Below are positions 1 to 3,159 of a stretch of 5,781 bases of DNA, piece after piece. The position numbers and the translations under genes were made by a program. Source of the DNA: Chitinophagaceae bacterium (GTDB lineage: Bacteria; Bacteroidota; Bacteroidia; Chitinophagales; Chitinophagaceae); NCBI GenBank assembly GCA_003136915.1, contig PLEB01000293.1:1-5781 (forward strand). The letters run 5' to 3'. The notes beneath the pieces were generated by a model. It saw only the letters and a program-made list of their open reading frames with translations, searched no databases and was not told the DNA's origin. Within the stretch, counting starts at the first letter, position 1; every line of letters begins with the position of its first letter.

Positions 1-114
1 TCCATAAGCAAAAAAATGCTGAAAAGGGGAAACAATCTGGCTGAAGATCTGAAGGGAAAATTCAATGAATTTGTGGACAGGCTTGAAGATAAGTTCCAGG
101 GCATTTTAAAGTGA
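1..114 (+). CDS. YtxH-like protein, C-terminal end (partial)
   Basis: The frame is open from the first base and ends with TGA at 112-114, giving 37 residues; the start lies outside the window. The piece is lysine- and glutamate-rich, predicted helical, and contains a segment of the type NLAEDLKGKFNEFVDRLEDK. That resembles the amphipathic tail of YtxH-like (gas-vesicle-protein-like) small proteins of Bacteroidota, which usually have one N-terminal membrane helix followed by a charged helical tail. The membrane helix would be upstream and cannot be seen. Only 30 bp separate it from the holin-X-like gene, a gap consistent with one transcript, and YtxH and holin-X-like genes are often adjacent in this phylum. 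The exact role is unknown; an envelope or stress role is inferred. The fragment is too short to exclude another coiled or apolipoprotein-like family. Confidence 0.6.
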   Translation, partial: SISKKMLKRGNNLAEDLKGKFNEFVDRLEDKFQGILK

Positions 115-144
115 TTAACTTTACCCAATACATTAATTACTGTT

Positions 145-486
145 ATGTCCGAATCAGCCAGTTCCATTAAAACCTTTATTGAGAAATCCCAGGATTATTT
201 AGAAACAAAAATTGAAATCACTAAACTGAAGACGGTTGAAAAATCGTCCGACGCACTTTCCTCCATTGTGGTCATGATCCTGCTGATCTTACTGGCATTG
301 CCCTGTATTTTGTTTATCAGCATCGCGTTGGCACTCTATCTGGGATCACTGATTGGATCGGCCCCTACCGGATTTTTTATAATGGGTGGCTTCTACGGCA
401 TCGTGTTCCTGATTATTTATCTTTTGCGTGATAAGTGGATCAAAACGCCGGTGGCAAACCTGCTTATACAAAAAATGCTGAAATAG
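145..486 (+). CDS. Holin-X-like (phage holin family) two-helix membrane protein
   Basis: This encodes 113 residues. Residues 1-40 are polar and probably helical. Two hydrophobic segments follow, about 41-70 and 76-94, separated by a short glycine/serine/proline turn. The C-terminus is basic and ends in KMLK. Length, helix layout and the preceding amphipathic segment (SQDYLETKIEITKLKTVEK) match the putative holin-X / phage holin family proteins that are common in non-phage contexts in Bacteroidota. Despite the family name, nothing here indicates a lysis cassette: there is no endolysin and there are no phage genes. A role in the inner membrane, perhaps in envelope stress, is inferred. The ATG at 145 is the first start in frame and lies 30 bp after the previous stop; the next gene begins 9 bp after this stop, so the three genes are probably co-transcribed. 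Confidence 0.75.
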   Translation: MSESASSIKTFIEKSQDYLETKIEITKLKTVEKSSDALSSIVVMILLILLALPCILFISIALALYLGSLIGSAPTGFFIMGGFYGIVFLIIYLLRDKWIKTPVANLLIQKMLK

Positions 487-495
487 CCCCAACCC

Positions 496-939
496 ATGAG
501 AAATATAAGGAACATAACAGAACTGGACGAGGCTATTCAAATGCTGGAAGAAAAGGCAAAATTTCAAAAGCAGGAATTAAAGGAACATTTTTCGGACGTT
601 ATGGAAGGCCTGAAACCAATCAATCTGATCAGGCATTTAATACAATCTGCTTTTTCCGGGGGGAACAAACAAGATCTGCTTAAAGCGGCTATCGGTTTGG
701 GTTCCGGGATACTCGGCAGAAAACTGATGATGGGCAAATCCGGCGGCAGTATAATTCGCAGGGTGATTGGCGTCGCTCTTGAATTTGGTCTGGGCGGAAT
801 CGTTGCAAAAAATGCCGAAAAGATAAAAGAAAAAGGCTCGGAACTCATCGAAAGATTTTTCCGTAGAAAAAATTCAAACCATCCCGAACTTAAGCCTCAT
901 TCAGAGCAGCACACCGTTAATTATTTTCAGAAGAATTAA
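496..939 (+). CDS. Unrecognised basic, glycine-rich protein, third gene of the YtxH/holin-X unit
   Basis: This encodes 147 residues that I cannot assign to a named family. Residues 8-35 form a highly charged helix (ELDEAIQMLEEKAKFQKQEL). Residues 54-105 contain two glycine-rich, moderately hydrophobic stretches (AAIGLGSGILGRKLMMG and IIRRVIGVALEFGLGGIVA) that could associate with or shallowly insert into a membrane. Residues 106-147 are charged, with a basic cluster FFRRK, and then polar. There is no signal peptide and no obvious catalytic motif. The 9-bp spacing after the holin-X-like gene suggests translation from the same mRNA and a role at the same membrane site, which is inference. The last 23 bp overlap the end of the convergent gene at 917-1474. 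Confidence 0.7.
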   Translation: MRNIRNITELDEAIQMLEEKAKFQKQELKEHFSDVMEGLKPINLIRHLIQSAFSGGNKQDLLKAAIGLGSGILGRKLMMGKSGGSIIRRVIGVALEFGLGGIVAKNAEKIKEKGSELIERFFRRKNSNHPELKPHSEQHTVNYFQKN

Positions 940-1474
940 ATTGCTTCTCCATACGATTCATAAAGCTGGATACCGGACCTTCCATCTTATTGGTCCTGTC
1001 ATCCAGGTTATTATTTCCGAGTAAAACACCCATCTGTAGCGATGCGGGCAGGTAATGAAGCACATCCTGTTTATGTTTGGCCACGAATGCCGTAATCTTA
1101 TCCTCATTTCCCAGGTCCGAAATATTATCCCTGACTACTCGGACACTCTCAGAGGCAATATGTTCCATTTCCTGTTCGGCGTTTTTATCCGGCACCCGTG
1201 AATAATTACTTACATGGTCAACCACATCTTTGTAAGCTTTACCAAAAATCTTTTCGAGCAAACTTCCTGTTGGTTGGTCGCCGGCCAGCCAGGAAGCATC
1301 AGGTTCTTTTTCCAGTCTGTTAAACAAACCGAGCAATATCGAAGGAATGGCAGCCTGCGCAAGCGCCGCGTTGCCGTGAAGAGTTTCTTTTTCCGGAACT
1401 TCCTGGGAATTCGGGTTCACCCTTTGAATGCTCCCATATCCAAGGTTCTTTTGAATGGTTTCCGCAATGTTCAT
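917..1474 (-). CDS. Unrecognised 185-residue soluble helical protein
   Basis: The ATG is at 1474 and the TAA at 917-919. I do not recognise the family. The protein lacks a signal peptide and clear membrane helices. Visible blocks are an N-terminal region with GYGSIQRVNPNSQEV (about 12-26), a hydrophobic helix ALAQAAIPSILLGLFNRL (about 37-54), a charged helical middle (about 98-140) and a C-terminal segment HYLPASLQMGVLLGNNNLDD (140-159) followed by a short amphipathic helix. The composition looks like a real protein and the frame is uninterrupted. A short stress-associated or DUF937-like role is possible but unsupported. It probably has its own transcription start, since a terminator-like hairpin lies between it and the upstream gene; no exact TAnnTTTG motif was found before its start. 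Its 3' end overlaps the convergent gene at 496-939 by 23 bp. Confidence 0.72.
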   Translation of the reverse strand: MNIAETIQKNLGYGSIQRVNPNSQEVPEKETLHGNAALAQAAIPSILLGLFNRLEKEPDASWLAGDQPTGSLLEKIFGKAYKDVVDHVSNYSRVPDKNAEQEMEHIASESVRVVRDNISDLGNEDKITAFVAKHKQDVLHYLPASLQMGVLLGNNNLDDRTNKMEGPVSSFMNRMEKQFNSSENN

Positions 1475-1515
1475 ATATGTGTTTATTACTTAAGCCGAAA
1501 AAACATGCCAGTAAA

Positions 1516-1549
1516 TGAAAAATGCCCATTCCTTAAATGAATGAGCATT
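1516..1549 (-). terminator. Intrinsic terminator candidate after the lmo0937-type gene
   Basis: Inverted repeat arms at 1521-1531 and 1539-1549 enclose a 7-base loop. Read on the - strand, the arms are AATGCTCATTC and GAATGGGCATT, which pair over all 11 positions with one G-U wobble, and the 3' arm runs into a short T tract (CATTTTTC). On the + strand the same position is a C-A mismatch and no T tract follows, so the signal points to - strand transcripts. It lies 35 bp beyond the stop of the gene at 1584-1730 and 42 bp before the start of the next gene. The stem is AT-rich, so termination may be partial. Confidence 0.55.
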
Positions 1550-1583
1550 GAACGGCCACGCCTTCCATTATGTCCCGACAGGT

Positions 1584-1730
1584 TCAGGCCCTTCGGATTA
1601 CGCCGAGGATAAGGGCAATGATCGCAATGACCAGGAGGATATGGATCATTCCGCCCGCACTATACACAAAGAATCCCAATATCCAACCTATGATCAGAAC
1701 GACAGCGATGATGTACAATAAAGACCGCAT
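1584..1730 (-). CDS. lmo0937-type mini membrane protein, 48 aa
   Basis: From the ATG at 1730 the product is 48 residues: a short basic start (MRS), a hydrophobic helix at about 4-24, a tight turn SAGG, a second helix at about 27-45, and the basic end RRA. This order and length fit the lmo0937 (DUF5670-like) family of tiny two-helix inner-membrane proteins; their function is not established, though they often sit near stress genes. An in-frame ATG at 1808 would add 26 residues, but that extension is polar/basic and unlike the family, while a start at 1730 puts the conserved MRSLLYIIAV at the N-terminus, so the shorter form is preferred. It is divergent from the response regulator gene and is followed by a terminator-like hairpin. 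Confidence 0.8.
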   Translation of the reverse strand: MRSLLYIIAVVLIIGWILGFFVYSAGGMIHILLVIAIIALILGVIRRA

Positions 1731-1844
1731 AAATAAACTTTGAGGGTTAACTAATAGTTTTATGATAATGTGAATACCATGCCATGTCGCAGTTTTAACC
1801 TTTCTCATTCATAAAATAGCAAAAGCGAATTATTTATTAGTTCA

Positions 1845-1864
1845 TTGTAGATGATTTTCTACAA
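1845..1864. repeat. Short perfect inverted repeat in the divergent intergenic region
   Basis: TTGTAGA and TCTACAA form a 7-bp perfect inverted repeat with a 6-base spacer, followed on the + strand by an A run. It lies in the 255-bp region between the divergent genes starting at 1730 and 1986, about 17 bp upstream of the TTG element of the promoter candidate. It could be an operator-like site, or chance in AT-rich DNA. It is not a convincing terminator: there is no T run after it on the + strand, and no gene ends just upstream of it on either strand. Confidence 0.25.
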
Positions 1865-1880
1865 AAAAAAGACAGGAAGT

Positions 1881-1914
1881 TTGAAAACATTTTTGCAAAC
1901 AGTCGCTATATTTG
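1881..1914 (+). promoter_or_regulatory. Bacteroidota-type promoter candidate for the response regulator (and perhaps Ku)
   Basis: TATATTTG at 1907-1914 matches the Bacteroidota -7 consensus TAnnTTTG exactly. A TTG at 1881-1883 lies 23 bp upstream, at the upper limit of the spacing reported for the -33 element in this phylum. Transcription would begin near 1921, giving a leader of roughly 65 nt before the ATG at 1986. The position in a divergent intergenic region supports it. The motif is short and AT-rich, so chance is possible. Confidence 0.5.
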
Positions 1915-1985
1915 AAAATGTGATAATCAGCCTTTTTATAACTCGCGGAAACTTCCCTTAAAACTCATTTTGAATATTCTTGCCA

Positions 1986-2330
1986 ATGCCAGTCAAACGA
2001 GTACTTATAATTGATGACGAAGCGGACTTCTGTCTTTTAATAAAGAATTATTTTCTCAAAAAGAATTATGAAGTACATATATCCCATACACTGAAAGATG
2101 GGATGGATTCTCTTCAGAGTTTCAAGCCGGATATATTATTCCTTGACAATAATCTTCCCGACGGTCTCGGTTGGGAACAAACTGCATACATCAGCCAGCA
2201 TTTTCCAAATACCCGCATTAACCTGATCAGCGCTTATCAATATGACCCCAACATCGCAGAGCAATTCACTTCTATTAAGATCTGGGAAAAACCCATCAGC
2301 CTCACGGATCTGAATCAGTACCTGAATTAA
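1986..2330 (+). CDS. Single-domain response regulator (receiver only)
   Basis: From the ATG at 1986 the product is 114 residues and consists of one CheY-like receiver domain. Visible hallmarks are the acidic pair D10-D11 after a hydrophobic strand (VLIIDDE), the likely phosphoacceptor D54 in LFLDNNLPDG, the switch Ser S82, and K102-P103 (WEKP). There is no DNA-binding or enzymatic output domain, so it would act by protein contact or in a phosphorelay. No histidine kinase is present in the window. A TTG six bases upstream (1980) is in frame, but the ATG version MPVKRVLIIDDE gives the standard receiver N-terminus. Ku follows after 50 bp on the same strand with no visible terminator, so co-transcription is possible. 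Assignment to the receiver family is firm; the partner and output are unknown. Confidence 0.9.
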   Translation: MPVKRVLIIDDEADFCLLIKNYFLKKNYEVHISHTLKDGMDSLQSFKPDILFLDNNLPDGLGWEQTAYISQHFPNTRINLISAYQYDPNIAEQFTSIKIWEKPISLTDLNQYLN

Positions 2331-2380
2331 CGTGGATATGGCATTGTTTTAGTGTTCCTTTATTTAATAAATCAACTTAT

Positions 2381-3157
2381 ATGAGAGCCATTTGGACAGG
2401 CGCCATTGGATTCGGTCTGGTGAATATACCGGTACGCATCTTCAGCGCAACCCAGGATAGCAGTCTCGATCTCGACATGCTGGATAAAAAAGACCATGCT
2501 AAGATTCGTTTTAAACGCGTGAATGAAGAAACCGGCCGGGAAGTTGAATGGGCAAATATTGTAAAAGCATATGACTATGATGGAAAGTACGTGATCGTAA
2601 CGGATGAGGATTTTGCAAAAGCCAGCCCGGAAAAATCAAAGATCATCGAAATCATGGAATTTGTTGAGGAGCCTGAAATTGATTCTATTTTTTATGAGAC
2701 TCCCTATTTCCTGGAGCCGCAGAAATCAGGAGAGAAGGCTTATGCCCTGCTCAGAGAGGCTTTACGGAAAAGCGGTAAAGTGGGCGTAGGCAATTATGTT
2801 ATGCGGAACAAAGAAGCGCTTTGTGTAATAAAACCAATGGAGAATGCTCTTATCCTCAACAGGATTCGCTTTGCCCAGGAAATCCGGAATGTGAATGAAA
2901 TCAATGTTCCGGGCAAAACCACAATCAAGCCGGCCGAAATGCAAATGGCCTCGGCATTGATTAATCAGCTCACTGCAAAATTTGATATTTCAAAATATAA
3001 GGACTCCTACTCAGACGCATTGCTCAAACTCATCCACGCGAAAGCAAAAGGCAAGAAGCCGGAACCTACTCATCTTCGTGTGGTGCACAGCAAATCAAAG
3101 GACCTGATGTCCCAACTGAAAGAGAGCCTGAATGTAAAAAAGAAAAAAGCTTCCTGA
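2381..3157 (+). CDS. ku: Bacterial Ku, DNA end-binding protein of non-homologous end joining
   Basis: This encodes 258 residues, within the usual bacterial Ku range. The start MRAIWTGAIGFGLVNIPVRI is the family's signature N-terminus. Further family blocks are RFKRVNEETGREV (43-55), IVKAYDYDGKYV (60-71), PYFLEPQKSGEKAYALLREAL (108-128) and GNYVMRNKEAL (137-147). They make up the beta-barrel and ring core that forms a homodimer around DNA ends. The end DLMSQLKESL (241-250) corresponds to the conserved minimal C-terminal region that contacts the ligase LigD in other bacteria, followed by a short lysine-rich tail (KKKKAS) that may bind DNA. Known role: Ku binds double-strand break ends and recruits LigD. 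LigD is not in this window. The ATG at 2381 has no clear Shine-Dalgarno sequence. The gene ends only 2 bp from the stop of the convergent GH94 gene. Confidence 0.97.
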   Translation: MRAIWTGAIGFGLVNIPVRIFSATQDSSLDLDMLDKKDHAKIRFKRVNEETGREVEWANIVKAYDYDGKYVIVTDEDFAKASPEKSKIIEIMEFVEEPEIDSIFYETPYFLEPQKSGEKAYALLREALRKSGKVGVGNYVMRNKEALCVIKPMENALILNRIRFAQEIRNVNEINVPGKTTIKPAEMQMASALINQLTAKFDISKYKDSYSDALLKLIHAKAKGKKPEPTHLRVVHSKSKDLMSQLKESLNVKKKKAS

Positions 3158-3159
3158 AC

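Noticed and set aside
11..483. 14-bp direct repeat AAAAAATGCTGAAA at 11-24 and 470-483
   Set aside because: Both copies are in coding frame and encode the same short lysine-rich KMLK segment; the match is explained by similar codons and is too short to suggest a duplication or attachment site.
145..486. Prophage lysis cassette suggested by the holin-like protein
   Set aside because: No endolysin, spanin or other phage gene is present, and this holin-X-like family is common outside phages.
435..683. 82-residue + strand reading frame
   Set aside because: It overlaps two well-supported genes in another frame and its composition is not protein-like.
1214..1540. 108-residue + strand reading frame antisense to the 185-aa gene
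   Set aside because: It is a shadow of the - strand gene, with no recognisable domain and unusual composition.
1731..1808. N-terminal extension of the lmo0937-type protein from an ATG at 1808
   Set aside because: The extra 26 residues are unlike the family, and the conserved hydrophobic protein begins cleanly at the ATG at 1730.
1980..1985. TTG start for the response regulator
   Set aside because: It adds only two residues before an ATG that gives the standard receiver N-terminus, so the ATG at 1986 is preferred.
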